From NCBI GenBank assembly GCA_001603595.1, contig LUZK01000041.1, positions 1 to 58,024 of the forward strand: a stretch of 58,024 nucleotides of DNA, written 5' to 3'. The notes beneath the pieces are model-generated. The model worked only from the letters and a program-made list of their open reading frames with translations. It made no database searches and was not told the origin of the DNA. Positions 7,118 through 16,436 of this stretch are shown in pieces. Every line of letters begins with the position of its first letter. Position 1 is the first letter of the stretch. Position numbers and translations under genes: made by a program. Origin of the DNA: Bacteroidales bacterium Bact_19. GTDB lineage: Bacteria; Bacteroidota; Bacteroidia; Bacteroidales; ML635J-15.

Positions 7118-9319
7118 ATGTCTAATCTACCATTGATTTTTTGGTTTGTACCATTTGCGGCATTTACTGCCCTAGGATTTTCATGGTACTTTTACAAAAA
7201 AATGATTAAAGAGGATGAAGGAAACGAAACCATGAGAAAAATTGCATCACATGTTAGAAAAGGTGCAGGAGCTTATTTGAAACAGCAGTATAAAATTGTG
7301 GGAATTGTTTTCATAATTATTACTGTGATATTTAGTATTTTGGCTTATGGGCTGGGAGTTCAGAATCAATGGGTTCCTTTTGCTTTTATCACGGGAGGTT
7401 TCTTCTCAGGGTTAGCAGGTTTTTTGGGGATGAAAGCAGCTACAATGGCTTCAGCAAGAGTAGCGAATGCTTGTCGTAACTCATTGGATTCAGGATTAAG
7501 ATTAGCATTTCGGAGTGGAGCAGTAATGGGTTTAGTTGTTGTTGGGTTAGTACTGCTCGATATTTCAATATGGTTTACTATTTTGAATCAGTTTATTCCT
7601 GAAATGGAGGGTGGCTATCGTTTAATGACCATCACAGCAGTAATGTTGACCTTTGGTATGGGTGCTTCGACACAAGCACTATTTGCACGTGTTGGCGGTG
7701 GTATTTATACAAAAGCTGCTGATGTTGGTGCTGATTTGGTAGGTAAAGTTGAGGCAGGGATTCCTGAAGATGACCCGCGTAATCCTGCCACTATTGCTGA
7801 TAATGTCGGTGATAATGTAGGTGATGTTGCCGGTATGGGAGCAGATTTGTTTGAATCTTTTGCAGCTTCAATCCTATCAACTGCACTTTTGGGTGCTGCT
7901 GCTTTTATGAGTGCAGAACCGCAGATTCAAACTAATGCAGTTTTAGCTCCTATGTTAATTGCTGCTGCCGGAACAATTTTATCTTTAGTTGGAATTTTCT
8001 TTGTTCGCACAAAAGAAGGTGCAACAATGAAACAGTTACTAAAATCTCTTGGTTTGGGAGTTAATATCTCAGGCGTATTAATTATTATTGCCTCGTTTTT
8101 AATATTATATGCTTTAAATATTCCGAACTATGTAGGAATTTGGGGGTCAATTGTAATTGGATTATTGGCAGGTATTGGAATTGGCCAATCAACTGAATAT
8201 TTTACAGCATCTGCATATAGTCCTACACGAAAAATATCTAAAGCCGGAACTACAGGTCCTGCAACAGTAATAATAAGTGGTGTCGGGGTTGGATTAGTTT
8301 CTTCCGCAGTTCCTTTAGTGATAATAGCTGTTGCTATCACTTTATCTTATGGTTTTGCTACTAATTTTAATTTTGATTTTGCAAATTTAAATCAAGGGCT
8401 CTACGGAATTGCTATTTCAGCAGTAGGGATGTTGTCAACATTAGGAATTACTTTAGCTACAGATGCTTACGGACCTATAGCAGATAATGCCGGTGGTAAT
8501 GCTGAAATGTCGCACCTTGGTCCAGAAGTACGTAAACGTACTGATGCTTTAGACTCTCTCGGAAATACAACAGCAGCAACAGGAAAAGGTTTTGCAATAG
8601 GTTCTGCAGCACTTACTGCATTAGCTTTATTAGCATCATATTTTGAAGAAGTAAGAATGATGTTTGTAAAGATACTGCATCAACCCGAAACATTAATTAA
8701 CGGTGTTCCTGCTAAAGACGCGGCATTCATTGATTTTGTTCACCATTATGAAATTCATTTAATGAATCCGATGGTAATTGTAGGTATATTTATTGGAGTT
8801 TTATCTGTATTCTTATTTAGCGGTATGACAATGAATGCCGTAGGTAGAGCAGCTCAAAAAATGGTTGATGAAGTTCGTCGCCAATTCAGAGAAATTGCAG
8901 GAATACTTGAAGGAAAAGCTGAACCTGACTATGCTCGTTGTGTTGAAATCTCAACCAAAGGTGCTCAAAAAGAAATGTTATTACCATCATTACTTGCTTT
9001 AATAATCCCTGTACTTGTAGGTTTAATATTTGGAGTTGCAGGTGTAACCGGATTACTTATTGGAACAATTTCCAGCGGTTTTGCATTGGCTATTTTTATG
9101 GCTAACGCCGGTGGAGCATGGGATAATGCCAAGAAATATATTGAAGAAGGTAATTACGGAGGAAAAGGTTCCGATGCTCACAAAGCTACAGTAATTGGAG
9201 ATACAGTAGGCGACCCGTTTAAAGATACGTCAGGACCGAGCCTTAATATTTTGATTAAACTTATGACTATGGCTTCTGTTGTTACTGTTGGAGTAGCAGT
9301 GTCTTATCATTTATTGTAA
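7118..9319 (+). CDS. hppA: K+-dependent ion-translocating membrane pyrophosphatase
   Basis: Integral membrane enzyme that hydrolyses pyrophosphate and pumps Na+ and/or H+ out of the cytoplasm. The 733-residue length and about 16 hydrophobic segments fit the family. Substrate-binding motifs are visible: [17 protein letters not shown] at about 209, the Asp-rich [19 protein letters not shown] after it, and the C-terminal [16 protein letters not shown]. The segment [10 protein letters not shown] (482-491) has Ala486 and Gly489 where K+-independent enzymes have Lys and Thr, so it should be the K+-dependent type; in Bacteroidota relatives such enzymes pump Na+, sometimes with H+. It is monocistronic, with a strong Shine-Dalgarno and a strong terminator. 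Which ion is pumped cannot be fixed by reading. Confidence 0.96.
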   Translation: MSNLPLIFWFVPFAAFTALGFSWYFYKKMIKEDEGNETMRKIASHVRKGAGAYLKQQYKIVGIVFIIITVIFSILAYGLGVQNQWVPFAFITGGFFSGLAGFLGMKAATMASARVANACRNSLDSGLRLAFRSGAVMGLVVVGLVLLDISIWFTILNQFIPEMEGGYRLMTITAVMLTFGMGASTQALFARVGGGIYTKAADVGADLVGKVEAGIPEDDPRNPATIADNVGDNVGDVAGMGADLFESFAASILSTALLGAAAFMSAEPQIQTNAVLAPMLIAAAGTILSLVGIFFVRTKEGATMKQLLKSLGLGVNISGVLIIIASFLILYALNIPNYVGIWGSIVIGLLAGIGIGQSTEYFTASAYSPTRKISKAGTTGPATVIISGVGVGLVSSAVPLVIIAVAITLSYGFATNFNFDFANLNQGLYGIAISAVGMLSTLGITLATDAYGPIADNAGGNAEMSHLGPEVRKRTDALDSLGNTTAATGKGFAIGSAALTALALLASYFEEVRMMFVKILHQPETLINGVPAKDAAFIDFVHHYEIHLMNPMVIVGIFIGVLSVFLFSGMTMNAVGRAAQKMVDEVRRQFREIAGILEGKAEPDYARCVEISTKGAQKEMLLPSLLALIIPVLVGLIFGVAGVTGLLIGTISSGFALAIFMANAGGAWDNAKKYIEEGNYGGKGSDAHKATVIGDTVGDPFKDTSGPSLNILIKLMTMASVVTVGVAVSYHLL

Positions 9320-9339
9320 TAACAAATATAAAATTTTTT

Positions 9340-9369
9340 AAAGGTCGTGAGCTTTCACGGCCTTTTTTG
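9340..9369 (+). terminator. rho-independent terminator of hppA
   Basis: An 11-bp stem with one G.T pair (9340-9350 with 9355-9365) encloses a GCTT tetraloop and runs into a T-tract. It lies 20 nt after the hppA stop. Confidence 0.9.
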
Positions 9370-9416
9370 TTTTATGTTCAGAAATTTGGATTTAATGGAG
9401 AATATTATTTAATGGT

Positions 9417-9534
9417 ATTCTTATTTAAATTTGTGTTGTTAATTTTTTTGCAAAGCAAAATGTACAATTAACTCGATAAGCTTTTCGAGGTAGGTAAGTT
9501 ATTTTGAATATATGTTTTGTAAATGTGTTGCTAA
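9417..9534 (+). repeat. outlying copies of the 15.6 kb direct-repeat family
   Basis: Copy 9417-9442 contains TTATTTAAATTTGTGTTGTT followed by AA and closely matches the array at 15556-16436. A weaker copy ending TGTGTTGCTAA lies at 9515-9534, about 92 nt further on. Both have the plus-strand orientation. Between them is an 18-nt imperfect palindrome (9472-9489, CTCGA / TCGAG arms around AAGCTT). The rest of the 327-bp interval between hppA and the methyltransferase shows no ORF of note. Confidence 0.6.
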
Positions 9535-9646
9535 TAATTTGAAAGTTATTTTAGTATGGGGAAATTATATATTTCCTTTATTTGATTTTGAGTGAAATTT
9601 AAGAAAACTGCTGATATGACTTTTTCAATATTATAAAAATTTTTAA

Positions 9647-10417
9647 TTAGATAAGTCTTCTTCTAAACTCGCTGCAAACAATACCGGCAGCAACTGAAAT
9701 GTTTAATGATTCTGCATGATTTCCATATTTATCAAAAGGCGGAATAAAAAGTTTTTTATCAATAAATGTTTTTGTTTGTTTTGAAATACCATGTCCTTCG
9801 TTTCCTAATACCAACAGAGCATATTTTGGCAGTTCTGTTTTGTAAATATTTTCTCCATCCAGAAATGTTCCGTAAATTGGGTTTTTGATTTTGGATTTAT
9901 ATTCGGATAAAAACAAATTGAAATCTTCATAGAAAACATTGACCCTAACAAAAGATCCCATAGTTGCCTGAATTGTTTTGGGATTAAAAATGTCAGCAGA
10001 ATTTTTTGAGCAAACTAAATTTTTAATTCCAAACCAATCACAGATTCTTATCAATGTTCCTAAATTTCCGGGGTCTTGTATATCTTCAATCGCAATGCAG
10101 AGCTCATCTTTTAGTTCGAAAATGTTAAGTTTTTTTTCGGGTAAATTTACTAAAGCCAAAACTGGGGAAGGATTTTTAAGATTTGAAATTTTTTTCATTT
10201 CATCATCAGTACAGGTGAAAGTTTTTATTCCGGGAAATTCTGATGGCTCGGTTTTGGATAAATTAAAGATTATTGAGTTTATCTTATAATCAGACTTAAA
10301 AATTTCTGTAATTATTTTCTGACCTTCGGCTATAAAAAGTTTATGTTTATTCCTGTATTTAGGATAAATGAGCGAATTTATCAAACTAATTTTTGCTTTT
10401 GAAAGTTTATGGTTCAT
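9647..10417 (-). CDS. TrmH/SpoU family RNA 2'-O-methyltransferase
   Basis: S-adenosylmethionine-dependent rRNA or tRNA ribose methyltransferase with a SPOUT knot. The 256-residue protein has an N-terminal substrate-binding domain (FIAEGQKIITEIF) and the three SpoU motifs: IQDPGNLGTLIRICDWFG (motif 1, Asn and Arg present), LLVLGNEGHGISK (motif 2) and ESLNISVAAGI (motif 3). The target nucleotide is unknown; RlmB-like and YsgA-like members look similar. The ATG overlaps the stop of the HhH gene by 4 nt and it is the last gene of the minus-strand transporter run. Confidence 0.92.
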   Translation of the reverse strand: MNHKLSKAKISLINSLIYPKYRNKHKLFIAEGQKIITEIFKSDYKINSIIFNLSKTEPSEFPGIKTFTCTDDEMKKISNLKNPSPVLALVNLPEKKLNIFELKDELCIAIEDIQDPGNLGTLIRICDWFGIKNLVCSKNSADIFNPKTIQATMGSFVRVNVFYEDFNLFLSEYKSKIKNPIYGTFLDGENIYKTELPKYALLVLGNEGHGISKQTKTFIDKKLFIPPFDKYGNHAESLNISVAAGIVCSEFRRRLI

Positions 10418-11517
10418 TCTACACTTATATAAGGTAATATTTTTTCGTAAAATTCTTTTTCGATTGCTTTTTGCTTTAAAAGCTCATCGAATGACTTTAT
10501 TTTGCCGGTAAATTCTCTGAAATTTAAAATAATTTTAGTGTGTTTTTCATCTATATATGGATGACTTATTAAAGTTTTGTAGTCAGCTGTATTTATATTA
10601 ATTTTATGAATTAAATCTGGATTAATATTTATATGGATTTTTAATTGTTCGAATAATTCGTCATTAATACCATAAATTTCTTTTAATTGTTCAATATTTA
10701 TAAATCCTCCAAGTCTATCGCGATATTTTATGATTCTGTTTGCATAAACGGGACCAATTCCTTTTATACGTTGCAACATTTCAGCATTGGCTGAATTAAT
10801 CTCAATCATAAAAGTTTGGGGTTGATCGTTGTTAGTAATTTCGTTCAGTGCAATATTTTCGATTTTAACATAATCTATTATTTCACTAACAAAAACAGAA
10901 TCTATTCCATAAATTTTATAAAGGTCTTCGGGAATGCTGAATTTGCCGCCTTTGTTTCTGTATTTAATTATATTATCTGCTTGCCAGTATTTGAATCCTA
11001 ATTTTAATAATGTCTCTTTGTCGGCGATATTGGGATCAAAATCAAAGCGGGAATATGTTTTTGAATAGCGAGAGTTATTTTTATAGAAGTTATCAGAGTT
11101 GTAATTCTTCTTTTTTTCAATGACGATATATTCTTTAATTATTTCAAAGTCAGATTCTTTCAAAGATTTAATTTTTAAAAGATCTTCGGGTTTGTAGAAT
11201 TTTCTTCCTGCCTTTCGAAATGAGTTAATTTCATTAATAATTCGTGGAGAAAATCCTAATTTGATTAATTCATCCGTGCTTGCAGTGTTTGGGTCGAAGC
11301 AAAATAATTCAGTATTTTCGAAATTGGTTGTCTGTAAACTTATAAATTCGTCAATTTCATTTTCAAATTTGGAGAAATCGTATCTTTTTCTAGGTTTATA
11401 GTTATTTTCAATAATTCTAAGTGAAAGTATTATTACCAGTATAATTCCGAGTATGATTAGACCATTAATTTCTCTTCTGGAAAAATTAAAATATTCTTTT
11501 ATGAATCTATTTTTCAT
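10414..11517 (-). CDS. membrane-anchored ComEA-like helix-hairpin-helix protein
   Basis: A 367-residue protein with a single N-terminal membrane helix (about residues 17-34, INGLIILGIILVIILSL), then four ComEA-type helix-hairpin-helix units. They begin at FDPNTASTDELIKLGF, FDPNIADKETLLKLGF, EINSANAEMLQRIKGIGPV and ININTADYKTLISHPYI. Only the third has the canonical GIGPVYANRIIKYRD hairpin. Such units bind DNA without sequence specificity; in ComEA they hold transforming DNA outside the membrane. A DNA-binding role at the cell envelope is therefore likely but unproven. The start overlaps the AGCS transporter stop by 11 nt and the stop overlaps the methyltransferase start. Confidence 0.82.
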   Translation of the reverse strand: MKNRFIKEYFNFSRREINGLIILGIILVIILSLRIIENNYKPRKRYDFSKFENEIDEFISLQTTNFENTELFCFDPNTASTDELIKLGFSPRIINEINSFRKAGRKFYKPEDLLKIKSLKESDFEIIKEYIVIEKKKNYNSDNFYKNNSRYSKTYSRFDFDPNIADKETLLKLGFKYWQADNIIKYRNKGGKFSIPEDLYKIYGIDSVFVSEIIDYVKIENIALNEITNNDQPQTFMIEINSANAEMLQRIKGIGPVYANRIIKYRDRLGGFINIEQLKEIYGINDELFEQLKIHININPDLIHKININTADYKTLISHPYIDEKHTKIILNFREFTGKIKSFDELLKQKAIEKEFYEKILPYISVE

Positions 11518-12904
11518 TTTTTATTTTACCATAAACATTTTTAAAGTAGTGGTCAACTTCTTTTTTCATAACCGGAGCTAACAAAATAAGGGCGATTAGA
11601 TTTGGAATTGTCATAAATGTAATTACCATATCCACGAAACTCCAGACTAATTCAAGTCCCCAGATACAACCAAGAAATACAAAAAGTCCATAAGCAAAAT
11701 AGTATGGTTTAATGGCTTTATCTCCCCACAAGTATTGGACGGCTCTATTCCCATAATATGACCAGGAAATTACGGTTGAGAAAGCAAACAGCAATAAACC
11801 CAAACTAACAATGTGTTTTGCAGTTCCACCGATACCAATCGCAGAAAGTCCGGATTTGAATGCCAAAATAGTCATATTAATACCTTGAGAATCGTTTGCC
11901 GTCCATGCACCTGTAACAACAATTACCATAGCAGTGAGAGAACAAATAATTATAGTGTCAACAAGAGGCTCCAGCGAAGCAACAAGCCCTTCTTGCATGG
12001 GGAATTCAGTTTTGGCTGCAGCGTGAGCTATTGGAGCAGAGCCTTGTCCGGCTTCGTTTGAAAACAATCCTCTTCGAACTCCCCATAATAATGTCATCAA
12101 GAAAGTTGACCCTACAAATCCTCCGGTGGCAGCGGTGCCGGTGAAAGCACTTTTAAATATTAAAGCAAAAGCATCGGGAATGTTTTTATAAAAAATAATT
12201 AAAACAGTAATTGAAGCAATAAAATATGCTACTGCCATAAATGGGACAAGCTTTGAGGTAACCTCTGCAATTCTTTTTAATCCACCTACAATAATTAAAA
12301 GAACTAAAAATGTAATAATTATTGCTGACACAATCTTTGGTACACTATAACTATTATATAATGCATCGGCCATGGAATTAGATTGAGCCATGTTTCCGGT
12401 TCCGAAAGAACAGAGAATTGCGGCTAAGGCAAAAATAATAGCCAGATATTTTGCAAATTTCCCAATTTTATCTTTTAGTCCGATTTCGATATAATACATC
12501 GGACCTCCCGATACGCTACCGTCGGGATTGATTTTTCTATATTTTTGAGCAAGAGTACATTCTACCATTTTGAGCATCATTCCCAGAAAGCCAACCACCC
12601 AAATCCAAAATATTGCTCCCGGACCGCCCCAGTGAATTGCTAAAGCTACACCAACAATATTCCCGGTTCCAACTGTTGCTGAGAGAGCTGTGGTAAGAGC
12701 TTTAAACGAAGATACATCTCCTTTGGTACGTCTGTCATTAAATTTTCCGGCAACAATTTGAATTGCATGTTTGAATTTACTAACTTGAAGAAATTTAAGA
12801 TAAAATGTGAAAAATAATCCTGTTGGAATAAGTAATGCTAAAATTGCATATGCTCCCACATATTCGTTATATGCATTTATCCAGGTATGTAGGGTTTGAG
12901 TCAT
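11507..12904 (-). CDS. sodium:alanine/glycine symporter (AGCS family)
   Basis: Inner-membrane Na+-coupled amino-acid importer of 465 residues with about ten membrane helices. Family signatures include ALTTALSATVGTGNIVGVAL, GGPGAIFWIWVVGFLGMM, SVSGGPMYYIE and GLFSNEAGQGSAPIAHAAA. The likely substrates are alanine or glycine. It follows the NSS transporter by 11 nt, and both use the sodium gradient that the nearby pyrophosphatase could sustain. The exact amino acid cannot be assigned. Confidence 0.93.
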   Translation of the reverse strand: MTQTLHTWINAYNEYVGAYAILALLIPTGLFFTFYLKFLQVSKFKHAIQIVAGKFNDRRTKGDVSSFKALTTALSATVGTGNIVGVALAIHWGGPGAIFWIWVVGFLGMMLKMVECTLAQKYRKINPDGSVSGGPMYYIEIGLKDKIGKFAKYLAIIFALAAILCSFGTGNMAQSNSMADALYNSYSVPKIVSAIIITFLVLLIIVGGLKRIAEVTSKLVPFMAVAYFIASITVLIIFYKNIPDAFALIFKSAFTGTAATGGFVGSTFLMTLLWGVRRGLFSNEAGQGSAPIAHAAAKTEFPMQEGLVASLEPLVDTIIICSLTAMVIVVTGAWTANDSQGINMTILAFKSGLSAIGIGGTAKHIVSLGLLLFAFSTVISWSYYGNRAVQYLWGDKAIKPYYFAYGLFVFLGCIWGLELVWSFVDMVITFMTIPNLIALILLAPVMKKEVDHYFKNVYGKIKNEK

Positions 12905-12915
12905 TTTTAAATATT

Positions 12916-14274
12916 TTATGTTAATCCTTCAATGAAAAATGCTCCAATCGCAATAGCTCCAATGGCAATAGGAGCAAAGTATTTTATTAGAAAGAATAAT
13001 ATATTTGCGAGAATGGGGTGAATTTTTTCTGATATTTTGAGTTCTTCAAAAAAAGGTTGTTTTTTTAATATCCATCCGCAGTAAATGACAATAAACAGTG
13101 CTCCAAAAGTTAAAAGAATATTGGCAGAGATGTAGTTCATTAAATCAAAAACAGTTTTGTCGAAAATCTTAAAATCTTTTAAAGGGCCGAAACTTAGTGT
13201 GCATAATACTCCAGTTATACTGATTGATATTGCTCCAATTATTGTAGCTTTTGGGCGGGACATGTTTTTTTCTTCAACCAAATATGCAACAACAACCTCG
13301 AGAACTGATATAGTACTGGTTAAAGCTGCAACTGCCAGTAATATAAAAAACATTACGGCAAAAAATTCACCTGCCGGCATTGATTCAAAAAGTTTGGGCA
13401 GAGTAATAAAAACAAGTCCTGGTCCTGCTGCAGGGGATTCTCCAAGAGCAAAAAGAGCGGGGAAAATCATTACTCCCGATAAAACTGCTATTGTGGTGTC
13501 AGCTAAAGCTACGTCTGTTGAAACTTTAATCAATGGAGTATCTTTGCGAATGTAGGATCCATAAGTAATCAAAGCTCCCATTCCTATACTAAGCGAGAAT
13601 GCAGCTTGCCCAAGCGCTAATAAAACTGTTTGTGCTGTTATTTTATTGAAATCGGGTTTAAAAAGAAATTTTAATCCTTCATAGCTTCCTTCAAGACTAA
13701 GGCTTCTTATGCAAACTACAATAATCATTATTAAAAGCAGAGGCATAAGAATTTTTGTGTATTTTTCGATTCCTTTTTGAATACCCGCAAAAACAATCCA
13801 TGCTGTGAGTAACATAAAGATTAATTGCCATAATAAAGGACGAAATGAAGAGGCCGTAAAATTATTAAAATCATCTGCCAATTCAGTGGTTGATTTATTA
13901 TGGAACCCGCCTGTGATTGATTGAACAATATATTCAAGTGTCCAACCTGCAACTGTGGTGTAAAAAGACAAAATTACGAATGCAGCAACTATGCCCATAA
14001 GTCCAATCAACCACCAAGGCTTTCCGGGTGAAAGCTTTCGAAAAGCACCAAGTGCATTTGCTTGTGATTTTCTACCAATAACAAACTCCGATAAAATAAC
14101 TGGAATTCCAAGCAAAACAACCGCCAAAAGATAAATCAATAGAAATGCTCCACCGCCATTTTCTCCGGTAATATAAGGGAATCTCCAGATATTACCTAAT
14201 CCAACTGCTGACCCCGCTGCTGCAGCAATAACTCCAAATTTACCAGAAAAACCATCTCTATTGGTTAAACTCAT
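12916..14274 (-). CDS. sodium-dependent transporter, NSS (SNF) family
   Basis: A 452-residue, LeuT-fold Na+-coupled amino-acid or amine symporter with about 11-12 membrane helices. The diagnostic first helix reads GSAVGLGNIWRFPYITGENG, containing the Na+ and substrate site; bacterial members of this type transport tryptophan, tyrosine, leucine and similar solutes. The gene follows the aldolase by 44 nt and precedes the AGCS transporter by 11 nt. Substrate is not determinable from the sequence alone. Confidence 0.93.
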   Translation of the reverse strand: MSLTNRDGFSGKFGVIAAAAGSAVGLGNIWRFPYITGENGGGAFLLIYLLAVVLLGIPVILSEFVIGRKSQANALGAFRKLSPGKPWWLIGLMGIVAAFVILSFYTTVAGWTLEYIVQSITGGFHNKSTTELADDFNNFTASSFRPLLWQLIFMLLTAWIVFAGIQKGIEKYTKILMPLLLIMIIVVCIRSLSLEGSYEGLKFLFKPDFNKITAQTVLLALGQAAFSLSIGMGALITYGSYIRKDTPLIKVSTDVALADTTIAVLSGVMIFPALFALGESPAAGPGLVFITLPKLFESMPAGEFFAVMFFILLAVAALTSTISVLEVVVAYLVEEKNMSRPKATIIGAISISITGVLCTLSFGPLKDFKIFDKTVFDLMNYISANILLTFGALFIVIYCGWILKKQPFFEELKISEKIHPILANILFFLIKYFAPIAIGAIAIGAFFIEGLT

Positions 14275-14318
14275 AGGTTAAAAATTTACGGAATCTATAA
14301 AAATAGAAAGTTTTATTT

Positions 14319-15398
14319 CTATAAAACATTAACACAGTTTAAGTCGCTAAATGCAGTTTTTATTCTTTCAATCATAGATTTTTCTCCTTCACGTAACCAA
14401 ACACGAGGATCATATTTCTTTTTATTCGGTTTGTCTTCACCTTCGGGATTACCAATTTGTGATTGAAGATATCCTTCGTTTTTAATATAGTATTTGCGAA
14501 TACCATCCCAAAATGCCCATTGTGTATCAGTGTCAATATTCATTTTTATAACTCCGTAAGAAATGGCTTCACGAATTTCTTCAATACTTGACCCCGAACC
14601 TCCGTGGAAAACAAAATTTACTGGATTGTTTTTAGTATTAAATTTCTTTTGAATGTATTCTTGAGAGTTCTTTAAAATTTTTGGTTGTAAAATTACGTTT
14701 CCGGGTTTGTAAACTCCGTGAACATTACCAAATGAAGCAGCGATTGTAAATTTATCACTTATTTTTGATAATTCTTCATAAGCAAAAGCAACATCTTCAG
14801 GTTGAGTATAAAGTCTGGAGTTATCAATTCCGGTATTGTCAACTCCATCTTCTTCGCCACCCGTTACTCCAAGCTCAATTTCCAGAGTCATTCCGATTTT
14901 GGACATTCTTTCGAGGTACTTTTTACATAATTCAATGTTTTCATGCAAAGGTTCTTCCGATAAATCAAGCATGTGTGAACTGAAAAGAGGAGATCCGAAC
15001 ATTTCAAAAAAATCTTCTCCTGCATCTAGCATTCCATCTACCCAGGGTATAAGTTTTTTAGCGGCATGATCTGTGTGTAATATTACCGGAATGCCGTATA
15101 ATTCTGCAAGCTGATGTACATGTTGAGCTGCACAAAGTGCTCCCGTTATTGCAGCTTCTTCATTTTCGTTTGATAATCCTTTGCCGGCATAAAATGCAGC
15201 TCCACCATTCGAAAGCTGTATAATTACGGGAGATTTTACATCTCTGGCAGCTTCCAGAACTGAATTAATAGAATTGGTCCCAATAACATTTATTGCAGGA
15301 ATAGCATAATTGTTTTCTTTAGCATGATTGAAAACAATTTGTACATCATCACCTGTAATAACACCAGGTTGAATTAAGTCTAATAGTTTTTGTGCCAT
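14319..15398 (-). CDS. fbaA: class II fructose-bisphosphate aldolase
   Basis: Zinc-dependent aldolase that interconverts fructose 1,6-bisphosphate with dihydroxyacetone phosphate and glyceraldehyde 3-phosphate. The 359-residue product is the class IIA length. Zinc and substrate residues are visible in VILHTDHAAK, EIELGVTGGEEDG, GNVHGVYKPG and FHGGSGSS. The ATG at 15398 (MAQKLLDLIQ) is preferred over the TTG two codons upstream. The gene lies downstream of the repeat-bearing 1.1 kb gap, with a -7 box 26 nt before the start, and may be co-transcribed with the transporters after it. Confidence 0.96.
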   Translation of the reverse strand: MAQKLLDLIQPGVITGDDVQIVFNHAKENNYAIPAINVIGTNSINSVLEAARDVKSPVIIQLSNGGAAFYAGKGLSNENEEAAITGALCAAQHVHQLAELYGIPVILHTDHAAKKLIPWVDGMLDAGEDFFEMFGSPLFSSHMLDLSEEPLHENIELCKKYLERMSKIGMTLEIELGVTGGEEDGVDNTGIDNSRLYTQPEDVAFAYEELSKISDKFTIAASFGNVHGVYKPGNVILQPKILKNSQEYIQKKFNTKNNPVNFVFHGGSGSSIEEIREAISYGVIKMNIDTDTQWAFWDGIRKYYIKNEGYLQSQIGNPEGEDKPNKKKYDPRVWLREGEKSMIERIKTAFSDLNCVNVL

Positions 15399-15424
15399 GA
15401 TCAATGCTTTTTTGTTTTATACAT

Positions 15425-15432
15425 CAAAATTA
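15425..15432 (-). promoter_or_regulatory. putative -7 box of fbaA
   Basis: TAATTTTG on the minus strand matches TAnnTTTG, 26 nt before the fbaA ATG. No clear -33 element. Confidence 0.4.
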
Positions 15433-15555
15433 TAAAATATTCATAAACTAAAAACTAAATTGAATAAAAATATTGAGATAAAAGAATATAGAAAGATGAA
15501 AATTAAGCTTAAGGGTAAAGTTTAAGTTTTTTGTGAAAAGTAAAAAGTAAAAATT

Positions 15556-16436
15556 ATTCTTATTAAAAATTATGTTGTTATGTTTAAGAAAAAAGATGGA
15601 ATATAAAAAGTATAAAGTTTTAATTTTTGATTTATGATTAGGTCTTGAATTTACAAGTACTTATTTAAAATTGTGTTGTTAACAAATTAGAGTTAAATCG
15701 GATATATCAAATTATACAAAATAGTGTGTTTAAAAAATTTATATGTTCATTGACAAAACTTGTTTTGAATATTTTTAAATGAGTAGTACTTTAAGTTAAT
15801 TTTGATATTCTTATTCAAAATTATGTTGTTAAAAAATCAAATGAAAACATTTTTAACAAAGATTGATTTTAATTATGCAAAATTATGTGGTTAAGAATTT
15901 AGCAAAAGGAATATGGTTCAAGGTATAAATGGATTATAACTTAGTTTGATTCTTTTAATTCAATTATTTATATTCAAAATTATGTTGTTGAAAATTAGGT
16001 AAAAGGGAAAATGAAAAATATGATACTAAGATTTGTGCTTGTAATTATTCAGATGTATTATTCAAAATTGTATAGTTAATTTTTTAAATCAGAAAGACTA
16101 AACGGTAGTTATTTTTTATATTATAATTCAAAATTGTGTGAAAAATTTAGGTTGTTAATTATTATAAAGCAATTGAGGTCCTTAATAAAATGTTGCAAAT
16201 TAGTTGAAAGATAAAAATTAAACTTGTTTAGGTTTAAGTTTACACGATTTTTGAAATTCATATTCAAATTTATGTTGTTAAATTTTTTGAAATTGAAATA
16301 ATGTTATTTGCTTTAATATTAAATATGTATTTATATATTGTCTGAATGATCTTAAGGAATAATGAATAATAGAATTTTGATGATTTAAATTTAAGATTTA
16401 TAACTTATTATTTTTTATTTAGGATTGTGTTGTTAA
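15556..16436 (+). repeat. array of a degenerate ~22-bp direct repeat in a 1.1 kb gene-free gap
   Basis: At least nine copies, all in the same orientation, share the core TTCAAAATTRTGTTGTTAA, usually preceded by TA or TTA. Positions: 15556-15580, 15661-15682, 15807-15832, 15873-15894, 15971-15991, 16059-16079, 16125-16158 (interrupted by about 13 nt), 16256-16281 and 16415-16436. Weaker copies are at 15712-15733 (18 of 22 matches) and probably near 16181-16203 and 16290-16309. End-to-end spacing is irregular, about 50-155 nt. The spacers are AT-rich and not obviously similar to one another. The gap (15399-16477) has no credible ORF, tRNA or terminator. Function unknown. Confidence 0.75.

Noticed and set aside
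13157-13555. 132-residue ORF antisense to the NSS transporter
   Set aside because: Opposite-frame shadow of a membrane protein; no start signals or family features.
15556-16436. CRISPR array
   Set aside because: Repeat is degenerate, spacing ranges from about 50 to 155 nt and no cas gene is present.
15556-16436. Integron attC cassette array
   Set aside because: Copies end in GTTAA-like sequence, but there are no cassette ORFs, no paired R''/R' sites and no integrase.
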